64,000 bases of DNA from Adiantum capillus-veneris (lineage: Eukaryota; Streptophyta; Polypodiopsida; Polypodiales; Pteridaceae): positions 153,387,057 to 153,451,056 of the forward strand of contig CM043952.1 of the NCBI GenBank assembly GCA_014529385.2, written 5' to 3'. Of the stretch, positions 22,646 to 33,978 are shown one piece after another. The translations under genes were made by a program, and so were the position numbers. The number at the start of each line of letters is the position of its first letter. The first letter of the stretch is position 1. The notes under the pieces were generated by a model. It saw nothing but the letters and a program-made list of their open reading frames with translations. It made no database searches and had not been told where the DNA came from.

Positions 22646-22863
22646 TCCAAGTGGATTTTGGTTTTGGCTTAGGCATGGCTGGGTCTGGGAACAGCTGCTG
22701 AAGCATCTGACAGGAAGGAGGCTTTTCCTCTCATGGTTCATGCAACAAACTGAGAAGGTGCTACACGGAAGCTGGAGAGTATTTAGCAGGGTCAAAATTT
22801 GCAGTCATGTAACAAGAAGAAAGACAACTGCCTTCCTGTAGCTGCTTGAGAGACGCATTTAAA
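22646..22863 (+). other. Region downstream of the PPR stop
   Basis: Probable 3' untranslated DNA of the PPR gene. Translation of all frames shows no DYW-type remnant, so simple loss of a DYW end by a point stop is not supported. Confidence 0.4.
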
Positions 22864-23327
22864 AAGTGTCTTTGAAGCTGTTTGACCCCCACGATGGGGG
22901 CGGGAAAGGTAAGTGTCTTTATATTATGTGCTTGTAGACATCTCAGCTGTTGTATTTTGTAGAAATTGAAGTTATCAATGTTGCATTTTATCTTTCAGGT
23001 TCACTTCGATGGAAGCAGCTCCAGCCTGTATGGTTACTGGAGGTTGGTCAGTACGTCAAGGCCAAATGGACGCACCATGAAGGTTAAGTATATTCAAACT
23101 TTATTTTCTTTCTTTGTGATGTGTTGGTCTGGAAGATTTTAAGCTATGGTACATTTACTTGCACACATTATGTGCTCTTTGTGCTTGCAGGTTCTCAGCA
23201 ACTGGTGTTTACGAAACAACACACACACACATTTTGGAAAATCTGTGAGATTGTTGCAGAAGGCCAGCTACTTGATTCTGAGTCACCTTTCTTAAGGTGG
23301 TTTCACGCAACCTATTTTCGCATTGAG
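22864..23327 (+). CDS. Three-exon ORF fragment of unknown function
   Basis: One reading frame runs through two well-formed introns. The exon ending ...DGGGK at 22908 meets a GT donor (AAAG|GTAAGT). The intron is 22909-22998, with acceptor TTTCAG. Exon 22999-23082 encodes LRWKQLQPVWLLEVGQYVKA and more. The second intron is 23083-23190 (donor AAG|GTTAAG, acceptor TTGCAG). Exon 23191-23327 encodes SQQLVFTKQHTHTFWKICEI and on to FHATYFRIE, where another GTATGT donor follows. Both introns split a Gly codon in the same phase. The protein is Trp- and aromatic-rich. I do not recognise the family. The upstream limit is a stop at about 22862, so the true first exon may lie elsewhere or be lost. Confidence 0.5.
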
Positions 23328-23677
23328 GTATGTGCCTGAATCTGTTGGGCCTTCATCTATGTTTGGAAAAATGGCAGACAAGGCACAGTTTTAAAATTTA
23401 TAGACACAGAATCATCAACATCAAATGATAAGTTTATTTTTTGTTGATGTAGGGTGATTGCTGAGTGCGACATGTGATCTCATGGTTTCAGCACAATCAA
23501 CCCTTTTTTTGTTTTCTTTTGTAATGCGTAATCGTATCGATCACCAAAAAGAAGCCTACATGGTCAAACGGCTATACAAACAAGTATTTACAAAGGCTAG
23601 AAGATACTATTGGACATGAACATGGAAAGCCCATAGCCAAGATGGCAAAACAATTATGCTAGAGAATCAGGCAATGA

Positions 23678-24115
23678 ATGCCACCGCCAAAGATGCCATC
23701 CTTCCAAACTCATGCATTTCCCATAGAAATGACCCCAGCAGTGGTGAGCGAGCAAAGCAAAATGCCTCTCTACCAGAATACATGTTCTGTGAACACCACT
23801 TGCAACATAGAAAATAAAGGCATGCCTGGTGGTCCAATTATGTCAAAATCCCCAATAATAAAGCATGCCAAAAAGCACCTTAAAATGGAAAATGCTCAGG
23901 ATGGAGAACGCTTTCAAAAACCCAGTAAAGAGGGGGAAAAGATGAAACCAGATGGAGGAAACAAAGACCTATATCTTCTTTGCAAAAGGGCAAGTAACGA
24001 AGCGATGTCTATTGTCTACTTTGAAAGCGGGGTGCAAAAGAAACACATGCCAGACTTTAAAGATGATGACAATGCAGACTCGTTGCCATTGCAAGCCCTC
24101 CTAGGCTCGCCATAG
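23678..24115 (+). CDS. Hypothetical 145-residue ORF
   Basis: A Met-, Lys- and Pro-rich frame with a basic centre (residues about 60-90) and an acidic patch (FKDDDNADS) near the end. No domain, signal peptide or membrane segment is recognisable. It follows the spliced ORF by about 350 bases and could be a further exon region of that locus or chance. Coding bias is not obvious, so it is kept only as a candidate. Confidence 0.3.
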   Translation: MPPPKMPSFQTHAFPIEMTPAVVSEQSKMPLYQNTCSVNTTCNIENKGMPGGPIMSKSPIIKHAKKHLKMENAQDGERFQKPSKEGEKMKPDGGNKDLYLLCKRASNEAMSIVYFESGVQKKHMPDFKDDDNADSLPLQALLGSP

Positions 24116-25059
24116 CCCTCTAAAGAAACACCGTTGCCTTCAAGGAAGTTGACCATGGTGGGAGATCTTCTCCCATGGTTGCACAAAATGAACACACTTA
24201 CTCTGAAGAAGGCTCCAATGCCTGGCTATCATATGTGTCCATGAATCCAGAATTGTCACCCCACCCATTCTTTTAGGGGGGGTATGTGCTACTATGAGAC
24301 CAAAACCATCCGTGACTTGAAGTTACTTTTCTTCCAAAGCATAAAGCAGATTGCTTTAGGATTCCTAGGCAACAAAGTCATGAAATACGGAAGCATAGAA
24401 AAACATGATTGCGTGAGCTACTTTTAGCTGCACATGAAAGGCCATGCCTACATTTTTCTACAGAAATTTTTCTATGATCTTGTCAGAGATCCAAGACAGC
24501 AGTTGATTGACTCTTAACATCGAGGCATAGAAAAACTTATCCATGATCTTGCCAGAGATCCAAGACAGCTGCCACAAAGTGGTGACTGGCAAAGACTACC
24601 CAATTGGAGCAGGGTGAGAGCAGAACCCAAGACCAAGTATTGCAGTCTATGAAATGCGTCACGTTTTCCAAGACTATATGACAGTGCTGTGGCATGCGGA
24701 AGTGGCTTTTGCACAGAAGTTATGAAAGCAGCTGATTTTTGGTGTCTTGGAGCACAAGTTATTAATATCATATGATTTATGCCCTTTGAGCACTTTCTAA
24801 AAATAATGAGTGACTTTTAATTCTCTTTTGGGGCTTTTGGGAACAAGTGCCTAAGAAAGTGAGGCAGGGGTACCATTGGTGCTCATATTTGGCTCTGATT
24901 GTATCAGATTTTGAGTGTGAGTATTCACGAGCAGTTGTAACTGACGGCTTGATTAATATGAAAAGGAATACCACCAGGGTTGGTTAGTTTACGGGCCAAT
25001 GCTTGTAAGAGTGGAACTTTGCCATTCTGTGTCTCTTGCATAAACTGTTAATTTCAAGT
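24116..25059. other. No gene seen
   Basis: A partly duplicated block ('tatgatcttgtcagagatcca' near 24472 and a similar one near 24540) is the only structure noted. Short minus-strand frames have no domain support. Confidence 0.4.
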
Positions 25060-25990
25060 TAATTGCATCATGCAAGATGTTGGTATGGGCAGAAGACTTC
25101 ACGTGATCTTGTTAGTCAGGGGTTGTTGACAGAAAATGTCATGCTTGGGACAGTGCCTTGGTCCACATGTATACCAAATGTGGTGTGCTTACTACTTCAT
25201 AAACCACTTAGTATGTATGTCAAGTGTGGTGTACTTGTCTGAGCGCAACGAGTCGTTGACGAGCTTCCTGTCCGGAATGTTGTCTCTTGGAGTGCATTGA
25301 TTGCGGTAAATGCCCAACAGGGGCAGGGCTAGGAAGCTCTGGGCTGTCTTTAGCAGATGCAAAGAGATGGCATCTCTCCAAATGAAATCACCTACATGTG
25401 CAACTTGAAGGTATCTGGCATCATGCAAGAACGACCTTCCTGTCCGGAATGTTGTCTCTTGCAGTGCATTGATTGTGGTAAATGCCCAACAGGGACAGGG
25501 CTAGGAAGCTTTGGGCTGTTTTTAGCAGATGCAAAGAGATGGCATCTCTCCAAATGAAATCAGCTACATGTGCAGCTTGAAGGCATCTGGCATCATGCAA
25601 GATGTTGGTATGGGCAAAAGAGTTCATGATTAGTCAGGGGCTGTTGACAGAAACGTCGTGCTTGGCACTCCCTTGGTCGACATGTATGCGAAGTGTGGTG
25701 TACTTCATTAAGCTCAAAAAGTGCATGAGGAGCTCAGCTGTGGGCTGTTTTCAGCAGATGCAAGGAGAGGGCAACTCGTCAAATACAATCACCTATGCTT
25801 GTACTTTGAGGGCATGTGGCATTATACAAGATGCTGATATGGGCAAAAGAATTCACGATGATATTGTTAGCCAAGGGCTGTTGGAAAAAACGACGTACTT
25901 GGCACGGCCTTGGCATGTATGCCAAATGTGGTACACTTGAGAAAGCACAAAAAGTGCTTGAAGTGTCACAAAATGATGACGTGGCATAAC
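25060..25990 (+). pseudogene. PLS-type PPR pseudogene
   Basis: Broken frames carry PPR signatures: KRIHDDIVSQGLL with GMCGVL-like context, MYVKCGVL, VVDELPVRNVVSWSALIAVN, QMQRDGISPNEITYMCNLK, and QMQGEGNSSNTITYACTLRACGI near 25754-25820. A block of about 165 bases is duplicated (around 25270-25420 and 25435-25590), and stops and frameshifts interrupt every repeat. It is related to, but not a copy of, the intact PPR gene 3 kb upstream. Confidence 0.75.
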
Positions 25991-26886
25991 TGCCCGGGAT
26001 AGAGGAAAGCTGACATTGCAGCAAGCTGTACGGACAAGCCAGGGATTTGTGCTGTCGTCGTCACCGACATAGAGTCAGAATTCAGCAGATAAAGATTTGC
26101 AGATTTCAGCCATTAGCGTTTTCAGATTTCAGCCCGTCTCGTCGTCGACCTCATCATCGTCGACATCATCGGCGGGCAAGTCCAAAGCATTGTAGAGATT
26201 TGTGCAATCAATAGTAGACCGCTCTCGCCATAGAGAGTGGGGCCTTCGGAGGAGGGTTTGACAACATTTTGGTGTCGTATTCTTCTCTCTCTATCTCTCA
26301 GTCTCAGTACCTTCATTCACATTGTTTATCCACTTTGTTTGTGATCACGTGTACTCTCTTACTAAAGAAACGGAAGGCTCTCCCTTCCGTAAGCAAAAAG
26401 GAACCTTGAGCACAGTTTGGAGCACTCATCTTGAGCAAAGTTCAACATTCACTTCCGCTGCACCTTACACCGACGCACTAGGAACACACATCTAGCACAT
26501 GTACCAATCCACAATCACATCATTCAACATCACAGGACATCACTTGACATCACATGACAAATCACCTTCAACATTCATTCGGATCTTAGACCATGATTTA
26601 TCGGCAATGCAATTAGCAATCGCATCTAGATCCACTCAGGACGTCATAGATGCCCGATTGACTAATCCCTATTGCAACCATGTCTATCGAGATCATTCAC
26701 ACCAAAATGCTGCAATCATTTCGTCTATCAATTCCTGTACTTAAACAAGTAAAGAACAAATCAGTTTCATATTTTTTGGAATTCCATTTCATAAAGTCAT
26801 ACAACAGAATATTGCTGAAGCTCAAAGAGACATCAGTGACTCTAGTATTAAAAAATCGAGGCATCCGTTGACAAAGGAGCGGAGTA
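25991..26886 (+). other. Unassigned DNA, possible LTR end and leader of another element
   Basis: Near 26268-26285 the sequence 'gacaacattttggtgtcg' could be an LTR terminus followed by a non-Met primer site. Downstream frames (26499-26744) show gag-like composition only weakly. Nothing firm can be assigned. The left boundary of Gypsy-A lies at or near the end of this stretch. Confidence 0.3.
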
Positions 26887-26958
26887 ACTCCCCTCTTGTG
26901 CAAACCCACTGCACCAGATCTCCGGCCAAGCTGAATTCGGGATTCCATTTGGAGTAGA

Positions 26959-28513
26959 CTATGCTATAACAAAAGCTTTAAGGTAAAGTTTCACAATCTG
27001 AGGAGTATCTGCTAGGTCCTCTTCCTCCATCCACTTTGCATTCAATGTAGGATAGTTCTTGAATTTAACCAAGAACCGCCTTCTCACTTTACCGTTATTC
27101 TTTCTGTCCTTATGTGCCAATGTCTGTTCAGGAACAAGGATCTCCTCGTTTTCTTCCACTTTGGGTTGCTCATCAGACTCCCCATCTTCCGGCACATCAC
27201 CTTTAAAAGGTTTTAAGAGACTCACATGAAATGCATTGTGAATCCTCCAAGTGTCAGGCAGCTTCAGTCAGAAGGAGACATCATTGATCTTTTCAGAGAT
27301 CTGGAAAGGTTTGTAGTATCTCATACTAAGCTTTGAAAAAAGCCTCTCCTTTTCCTTTTTCTTCCTTAGGCGTGCCTTCTCAAAACATAAGAACACCCAA
27401 TCATTCTTCTTCAATTTCAAATCGCGACGATGTTGATCTACTGCCTTTTTCTGTCTTTCCTGAGGTTTTTGCAAAGCCTCGCAGACCTTGGCAAAAGCCG
27501 TGTCAAGTCGCGCGTGTACTCGTCAGCTTGAAAAATCTTATCTTTCGTGCTTAGGAAGGGTGGAACTTTCGCAGCACTTTCAATAATCTCAAATGGCGCC
27601 TTCCCCGTTGATGAGTGTATCGTGTTATTGTAGGCAAATTTCACCAAAGGTAGATACTTTTTCCATTGAGTCTTCTGATCCGAGATGTAAGACTTCAATA
27701 AATCTACAACCAGTGAATTGGCAATCTTAGATTGCCTGTTAGTCTGCGGGTGGAAAGATGACGAGAACTGCAACCGCGTGCCAATGTTCTCCCAAATTTC
27801 CTTCCAAAACAAACTCGTGAATCTGGGGTCCTGTCGGAGGCAATCGTCTCAGACATGCCATGTAATCTGAAGATTTGGGCCACAAACAGTCTCGCTAAGT
27901 GATCTGGTTTGACTGTTTTCTTCATTGGAATGAAATGAGTTTGCTTGCTAAATTTGTCAATAACAGTCCAGATACCATTGTGACCACTCTGTGTTCTCGG
28001 GAGATTAAAAGTAAAATCCATTGCAATACTTTCCGAGGGGTGGGTGGGTATGGGCAAAGGTTGTAACAATCCTTGTGCTTTATGCCTGTCAAACTTGACC
28101 TTTTGGCATATCAAGCAACTGCGCACAAACTCGTCCACATCCTTCTTGAGTCTCGGCCAAAAGAAGTATTTCTCTACCCCTTTCAAGGTGGTAGCAATGC
28201 CGCGGTGACCCGTAAAAGGTGGACAGTGGCATTCGGTTATAACCTTTTCCCTCAACGGTTGTGTAACGCACAACATGGTTTTCCTCATTAAGTAGCCATC
28301 TCGAATGGAATATCCCGCTACCGTCTTCCCATCTCGTATTCGTGTGAGAATGTTTGCAAAATCTGTATTTGTGGCATATTGATCGACAATATCCTCGAAG
28401 CTCCTATGATGTATCGCGGAAATAACCAGAACCAACGGCTTCTGAGACAAAGCATCTGCCACCAAATTCTTTTGTCCCTGTACATGGACAATCTGGAAGT
28501 GAAACTGTGACAA
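26959..28513 (-). pseudogene. Gypsy-A integrase and chromodomain
   Basis: Integrates element cDNA. The N-terminal His/Cys finger (TGHRGIATTLKGVEKYFFW...CLICQ) and the core entry MDFTFNLPRT are in the frame 27704-28513. A frameshift near 27800 moves the rest (NRQSKIANSLV, KYLPLVKFAYNNTIHSSTG) to the frame 27438-27812. Two further shifts lead to the C-terminal part ending in RRFLVKFKNYPTLNAKWMEE at 26959-27225, which has the shape of a chromodomain (aromatic residues and WxxE). Chromodomains direct insertion to marked chromatin in chromoviruses. Confidence 0.8.
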
Positions 28514-29818
28514 GATGTTCGCTCACCGCATCTGCTTTTCCGATAGCTGCTTCTGTGACAAGAAGTAGCGTAAACTCTGATGGTCTGTAAAGACAGTAAA
28601 AATCGGCTCCGAGTAGGTAATGCCGCCACTGAGTAAGAGCATGGATAACCGCCAAAAGCTCTTTCTCATAAATTTGTGCTGTCAATTCCGGCCTTGAGAA
28701 CAATCGGCTCTCGTAAGCAATGACATGGCCTTCGGCACCCAGACTATGACCACAAGCATCACAATATACTTCAAATGACTTCTGCAAGTCCGGCAAAGTC
28801 AAAACTGGGCCCGTAGTCAATTTCTCTTTCAATGTCTGAAAGGCAGTCACCTCTGTGGGTCCCCACGAGAAGGGACTCCTTCATGTGTTAAGATATGCAA
28901 AGGGGAAGCAACCTCTGCAAACTTTCTAATGAACCGCCTGTAGTACGAACACAATCCCAAGAAGCTTCTAACTTCATGGACATTCTTCAAATCAAGCCAA
29001 TCACGGATAGTCTCTATCTTGGCCGGATCCATCTGCACTCCTGCTGCTGCTGACACAATGTGTCTCAAAAAGTGTATCTCTGGTAGGAAAAGTTCACTTT
29101 TCTTCGCATTAATCACGAACTTGTGATCTCGTAATGCCTGAAAGACCTGAAGCAGATGTTCTCTATGCTTTGCCTCATCTTTGGAGAAAACTATGATGTC
29201 ATCAAAGAAAGTGCCAACAAATAGTTTATACTCTCGAAAAGTCCTGTCCATCATCCGGTTAAATGTCGCAGGAGCATTGGTTAAGCCGAAAGGCATCACC
29301 AAAAACTCAAATAACCCAAAAGTCGTCCGAAAAGCTGTCTTGTAGACATCTCCTAGTGCAATTCAGATATGATGATATCCACTTTTCGAGTCGATCTTGC
29401 TAAAGCACGAGGATCCCTGAAGTCGGTCAAGTATATCATCGATTCTAGGAATCGGAAATTTGTTCTTGATGGTGATTTTGTTGAGAGTTCTATAATCGAT
29501 GCACATTCTCCAAGATCCGTCTTTCTGCAAAACCAACAACACTTGATAAAAGTACGGTGAAGTACTAGGCTGGACAAGACCCTTTTCCAAGAGGTCTTTC
29601 ACTTGGTTCATACTTTCTTCGTTCTGGGCTAGGCACACACGGTAAGGTGGCTGGTTCGGTGGTGCGCTTCCAGGTATCAGATCAATAGTATGATCTTCAG
29701 GAAGAGCGGGTGGTAACTCGCGTGGCAGGCCCTCTGAGAAACAATCGACATGATTCTGGAGAAAATCTTGGCATTCTTTATCAAGTTTAGATATATTTGT
29801 CCTATCCTCATCACTCAA
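28404..29818 (-). pseudogene. Gypsy-A reverse transcriptase and RNase H
   Basis: The RT N-terminal part (29363-29818) has [17 protein letters not shown] and the first catalytic region [13 protein letters not shown]. The middle part (28847-29302) has MPFGLTNAPATFNRMMD and the catalytic FFDDIIVFS box, followed by the thumb region LFLPEIHFLRHIVSA. RNase H (28404-28850) has YCDACGHSLGA and YEKELLAVIHALTQWRHYL. The parts are in different frames, so at least two frameshifts or stops separate them; the catalytic residues themselves remain. Confidence 0.85.
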
Positions 29819-30349
29819 CTCTTAAAAAAGATCGAGTAAACAAACAGACTGGATTTCATTAATTTTGAAATGGCCAAAGCCGATACAATAGGGACGGACT
29901 TGCCCTTAAGTTTTACATTGAGTACAATGGTTCTACCCTTCACTGTGGTCAAAGTGGCTTTCCTCGCTCGATAGTCCACCACGGCGTTGTTCTTGTGGTA
30001 CCAGGGAATTCCCAAGAGAACATCACAACCTTCCAAAGGCATTATGTAGAATTCCTCATGCCCCAAATACCCCTGACAATGCAACCGAAGTTTGCCAATG
30101 ACAGGTATAATGGCTATGTCCCTGCCGGGTGCCGCTAGAACTGCCTTTGCAAGTGGTCCCATCCGACCGGGAGTGATTTCGAGCCACGCCGCCAATTTTT
30201 GGTGAAATGAAGTTGGCCTTGGCTCCTCCATCAAAGAAGATCAGGGCTTCTTGGTCTTTCACTTTGCCCCAAGCTCGGCAAATTTCTGTACTCTCGTCCA
30301 TCGTGCTGGGATCAGTACCCATGCAATCTGGAACGAGTCTTGTTGTCAT
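29815..30349 (-). pseudogene. Gypsy-A protease, frameshifted, altered active site
   Basis: The frame 30056-30349 carries ALIFFDGGAKANFISP, where plant Gypsy proteases have D-S/T-G-A; here the middle residue is Gly. A frameshift about ten codons later moves the remainder to 29815-30234, which ends with the family's flap and C-terminal block (CDVLLGIPWYHKNNAVVDY). Loss of the frame and of the canonical active-site residue makes activity unlikely. Confidence 0.75.
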
Positions 30350-31898
30350 CTTGCCTTTTCGTCCACGTTTCTCAGCTGTTCTCGAACTCTCAGGCCTCTC
30401 ATCATCCTTGTCGTTCTGTTCTTTCTGTGCCTTTTTAGGGCACTTCGCGGAGATATGCCCAGTTTCCCTGCATCCAAAGCACTTCCCCTCCTTGATGTAG
30501 AGAGCTCTCTCTTGAGGAGTGAGTTTGGATCGTGCATCCTTTTCTTTCTTTTCTGGTTGCTCTTCCTCTTTCTACTTTCATTTTTCGAAGTCTGTTCGGT
30601 CCTTTTGCTTCATGATCTCATCAGTGGGGTAGGTCAAACTGCCTCAGTGAATGGCAAAACCCCATTTCGCATGACTCATTAACTCCTGAATGGAAGCTGA
30701 CTTTTGTTCTAAGCAGTGATCTTAGATCTCTGTAGGAAGACCCAAGGTAAACCGCTCAATCTGTTCTTTGAACGAGATCTTAAATGAAGAGGCGGGTAGA
30801 AAAGAGCTCCAGAATCTCTCGCAATAAGCGCCCACTGTATCCTTCTTGGTCATCCGAAGATGGTTCCGAGCAATTCGTATCTTGCGTTCATACTCTCGGG
30901 TCAGCCAAGAAGAAATAAAAAGCCTTTTGAATTTCAACCATTGAACTGGCGCTGTCTTGTTTAATAGAAGCGTGGACCACCAAGTTCGATCATTCCCCTT
31001 AAAATAAGAGGAAGCCCTCCGAATCTTGGAGTGCTATGAGTAACGCCCTCTTGAGAAAGCTATGTCAAACTGATGTATAAAAGACAAAGCCTTGGAAGCA
31101 TCTCTATAACCAGAAAACGTGTCAAATTTAATTGACTGTCCACCTTCCTTAAACTCTCGGACTTTCTTGCTTTTGTCTTCCAGAAAGTTATACTGGCTGG
31201 CTTTATAAAAATTCTTCTTCTTTGCATAGAAGCTGCTGTCGTCAGAGTCCGAACTATCTGAAGACGAGTCCTCTGTAGAACTGTCAACAACTGTGCGAGA
31301 TTTAAGCTTCTTTGCCTTTTTCTTGCCCTTTCCGAAGCTTTGCTTTTTGCTTCGCTTTTTGCCTTCTCTGTCTTCTTCGCTCGAGTCAGAGGAGCTAGAA
31401 GAACTGTCAGAAGAAGAAGAAGAAGAAGAAAGAACTCTTCTTCTATTTTCTTGCCGACTCAAAGGTAGACTGACGACCCAAATAACCCGGAAAGTGAGCG
31501 CCTTTCTTTTGCTTTTTGTTGTGTTTTTTAGCTTTGTTCTACGTGTCAAAAAGCTGAGCAATTCGTGCATCAACCACCTCTTCTAATTCTTGCTCTGTGT
31601 ATATCCTGGGAGTAGGAGGTTTCTTGAGAGCCAGTTTGAAGAGTGGTTTTGTGGTCTGCCGCCACTGTGAGTGCACCTCATCGAAAGAGGTCTGACTCAT
31701 ATATTTTGCAAATTTCGAATCCTTTGTAAAATTAAGCATCATCTTTGTTGCATCGCCGATCAATCGTCGACGCTCCATCTCTTCGAGCTCCGCCTGAGTA
31801 GGCCGAGGCGGGCCGTACTCCTCACGTGAATCTTCGTTGTGATCTCTTCTCGCATATCCGGATGTAGATGAAGTCGACTGATCTCTGTCTGAAGCCAT
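30346..31898 (-). pseudogene. Gypsy-A gag with zinc knuckle
   Basis: The likely start is the Met codon at 31898, just inside the primer site. The N-terminal frame (31539-31898) is followed after a shift by a strongly Ser- and Lys-rich stretch (31034-31573), then a capsid block (30722-30937: KKDTVGAYCERFWSSF...EQIERFTLGLP), and then a CCHC knuckle CFGCRETGHISAKC near 30435-30480 in another frame. This is the usual gag order. At least four frame changes separate the parts. The Gypsy-B gag start at 33107 and 49921 aligns to the N-terminal part. Confidence 0.78.
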
Positions 31899-31961
31899 AA
31901 GTGCCGCGTAAAAAGGATCGGATTTCTCGTAGAAGAGAAATCGGCCGTGCTGTGATACCAC

Positions 31962-32534
31962 TGTAACAGACTTGGATACTCCAAGTCGAGATTCTACCGC
32001 GACACCACAAGAATATACTTCAAACAGTTCACAGTTCACAATTGATTCGACACTGGCCCGCCGGCAGAGTTTCGTGCCTAGAGATATTGGTATTAATCTG
32101 CAACTCAAAGTACAAGCGAGTAGTCGGGACTCACTCTCAGACTCTGCGTCCAGATGCTCTGAGAAGTGAGAGCTGAAACTACTAATATATAGATTTACAA
32201 GGGATGCTAAAAGCAGATCCCAAAAGCTTCAAAATCAAAAGCATGTTCTTTTCTCTCTCCAGCTCTGTTGAGCCTAAATAAAGCAAAAGCAAAAGAGCTC
32301 TCTCTGTGTCCCTCTCCAATTTGCGTACACAAAATAAAGCAAAAGCTGCAGCAAGCTTCTCTGCTTTTTTTTTTGTCTGCTGTCGCAAAATGCGGGCGTC
32401 TGTATAGCGCCACGTGTCAGCCCATCGCCTCATTTTTCGGGTCTACAGTACCACGTCAGCAGTGTCCCCAATTCGGCAAACCAGGGGAGAATTTCTGTGT
32501 GTGTACAAGGCAGCTACGTCACCAGCTTGTGACA
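31962..32534 (-). repeat. Gypsy-A 5' LTR
   Basis: 573 bp; read on the minus strand it begins TGTCACAAGC and ends TCTGTTACA. The primer site complement 'gctgtgatacca' lies one base to its left. The base-by-base order of blocks (GCTTTTG-rich middle, 'gcagagtctgagag', 'ttgtactttg') parallels the Gypsy-B and element C LTRs, so all three belong to one LTR lineage. Confidence 0.82.
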
Positions 32535-32899
32535 CCGTAATTTGCGTTGATTGTTTTTTATGGCAGATTTTGGGACCAAATGCTTTTGGGACAATTTGCT
32601 TTTGAGTTTACTGCTTTTGGGGAATCCCTTGTAAGAATAAACGAACCCTTGGGGCCTCACTCTGCAGGGCATTTGGATGCAGAGTCTAAGAGCAGAGGTC
32701 CCTCGAGAGTTGTACTTTGCAATGATTAATGATAAAGAAATACTGAAAGGGGTGCCAGACTTTGGGGCCAATTCTTCTGGGCACGGAACTCCGCCGGGCC
32801 GTGTTGACTCTCTCTCTCTCTATTAAAGTTCAGTGATTTTGAAGTTTCTGTTAGTGTGTTGCTATTGATTTCACGCTTGGAGTGTCCAAGCTTGTTACA
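32535..32899 (+). repeat. Gypsy-B 5' LTR (3' portion) and primer site
   Basis: The last about 365 bases of the LTR, ending GTTACA, are followed after one base by 'tggtatcaaagc' (32901-32912), an initiator-Met primer site with one mismatch. The upstream LTR part is removed by the Gypsy-A insertion; bases 32535-32539 (ccgta) would be its target duplication, but the left partner was not found. Confidence 0.75.
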
Positions 32900-33106
32900 G
32901 TGGTATCAAAGCTCATAAAGACTCCTCTTCTACGGAGGATCCAATCCTTTTTGTAGCACACACAATTTTTTTTGTGAAAAAAGCTTTGTGCCCCAACCCC
33001 GGACTTATTAGCCACTCCCACCCTTCGTACATCGTGCATCGTGCGCGCTCCCATCTTTATCACTCTGTCTTACAGGGCATAAGCCATCAAGAAGTCCAAA
33101 TTACAC

Positions 33107-33270
33107 ATGGGTTCTCGCTTAGAATCTGACAGAGATAACACTTTTCGGTGGGTAGGTAGAGAAAAGTTGAAATCCGACGCGGGAACTGAAAAATAGAATG
33201 AAGATTTAGACAAATTCTTGGCAGAGAAGTTTGCCAGAGTGGACTACAAACGTCAACTGCAGGTTTGCAT
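33107..33270 (+). pseudogene. Gypsy-B gag start
   Basis: Met codon at 33107, then MGSRLESDRDNTFRWVGREK, a stop (TAG at about 33197), and a continuing frame DLDKFLAEKFARVDYKRQLQ up to the Copia-A insertion. The continuation at 49921 (ILIKYSRDPRFEKHMKNYP) aligns to the gag of Gypsy-A (MMLNFTKDSKFAKYM). Confidence 0.65.
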
Positions 33271-33494
33271 TGTTGGAATTAGGGTTGCAGGAAAAGCACA
33301 CAGCTTGGAGAAGACGAACGAAGCTCAAGGCACACAATAGAGAGTGTATTACTTAGTGTGCAATAGAATGATAGATAGCCCTAGAGTGATGGGCGTCTAT
33401 ACAATGCACGGGAAAAAAACCTCCTAAAGAGGGAAAAATGCCCCGACGGCCCTAGTGTGTTCACACACATCGCTACCACATGTATATGGTAACA
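33271..33494 (-). repeat. Copia-A 3' LTR (left)
   Basis: 224 bp; nearly the same sequence as 49686-49913. It is followed by the complement of a polypurine tract. Confidence 0.82.
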
Positions 33495-33531
33495 AATCCC
33501 CCTTGGGAGTGATGCGGTGAACGAGGGTTGG

Positions 33532-33978
33532 TGTAAGGATTCTAGGTACTAATCCTTTATTAAGTACTTAAACTCATGATTAAGACTTAAGAAACTTGAA
33601 CTGAACTCAGAAACAAGACTCAGAAGACTCTGTGTTTGATTGATTGAATGACTTGTTGAAAAGTGAGTACAATAGGCTCCTTATATAGGAGACGAATAGA
33701 CACAAATTAAAAGACACATCTCTTGGTGAAGAGACATGACTTTAGATGTAAAGACACATCCTTTTGGTGAAGAGCTGCAACCATTGGGCGAAGAGTCGCA
33801 CGCGTAGAACGAAGGGGTGTGACCAGTCGTGGAAGGAGTGTGGCTTTTGGTGAAGAGGCGCGTCTTTTGGGCGAAGGGGTGTGACCATCCAAGCATAGGG
33901 GTCCTCCTTGGCATGGCACTTCGTGTATCTGCAACTAGGAGTAAATGTATTGTTGTTAACATAGTCACAATCGTGACA
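33532..33978 (-). repeat. Element I 3' LTR (left)
   Basis: Paired with 44552-44994. Its sequence supplies the last third of the long minus-strand frame 33681-34685, so that part of the frame is not protein-coding evidence. Confidence 0.85.

Larger units (their letters stand above)
26887..32534 (-). mobile_element. Gypsy-A: chromodomain Gypsy element, 3' LTR missing
   Basis: Domain order on the minus strand is gag, zinc knuckle, protease, RT, RNase H, integrase and chromodomain, i.e. a chromovirus-type Gypsy. The 5' LTR (31962-32534) and primer site (31949-31960, complement of an initiator-Met site with one change) are intact. A left LTR is not found; the internal region ends near 26887 next to a pyrimidine-rich block that could be the polypurine tract, so the 3' LTR was deleted or replaced. 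Frameshifts split the polyprotein. The right end abuts the truncated 5' LTR of Gypsy-B, showing that A inserted into B. Confidence 0.88.

Noticed and set aside
22646-22850. DYW domain continuing the PPR protein after its stop
   Set aside because: No frame shows the HxE or CxxC signatures expected of the domain.
32182-32540. Overlapping ORFs on both strands
   Set aside because: Entirely within the Gypsy-A LTR.
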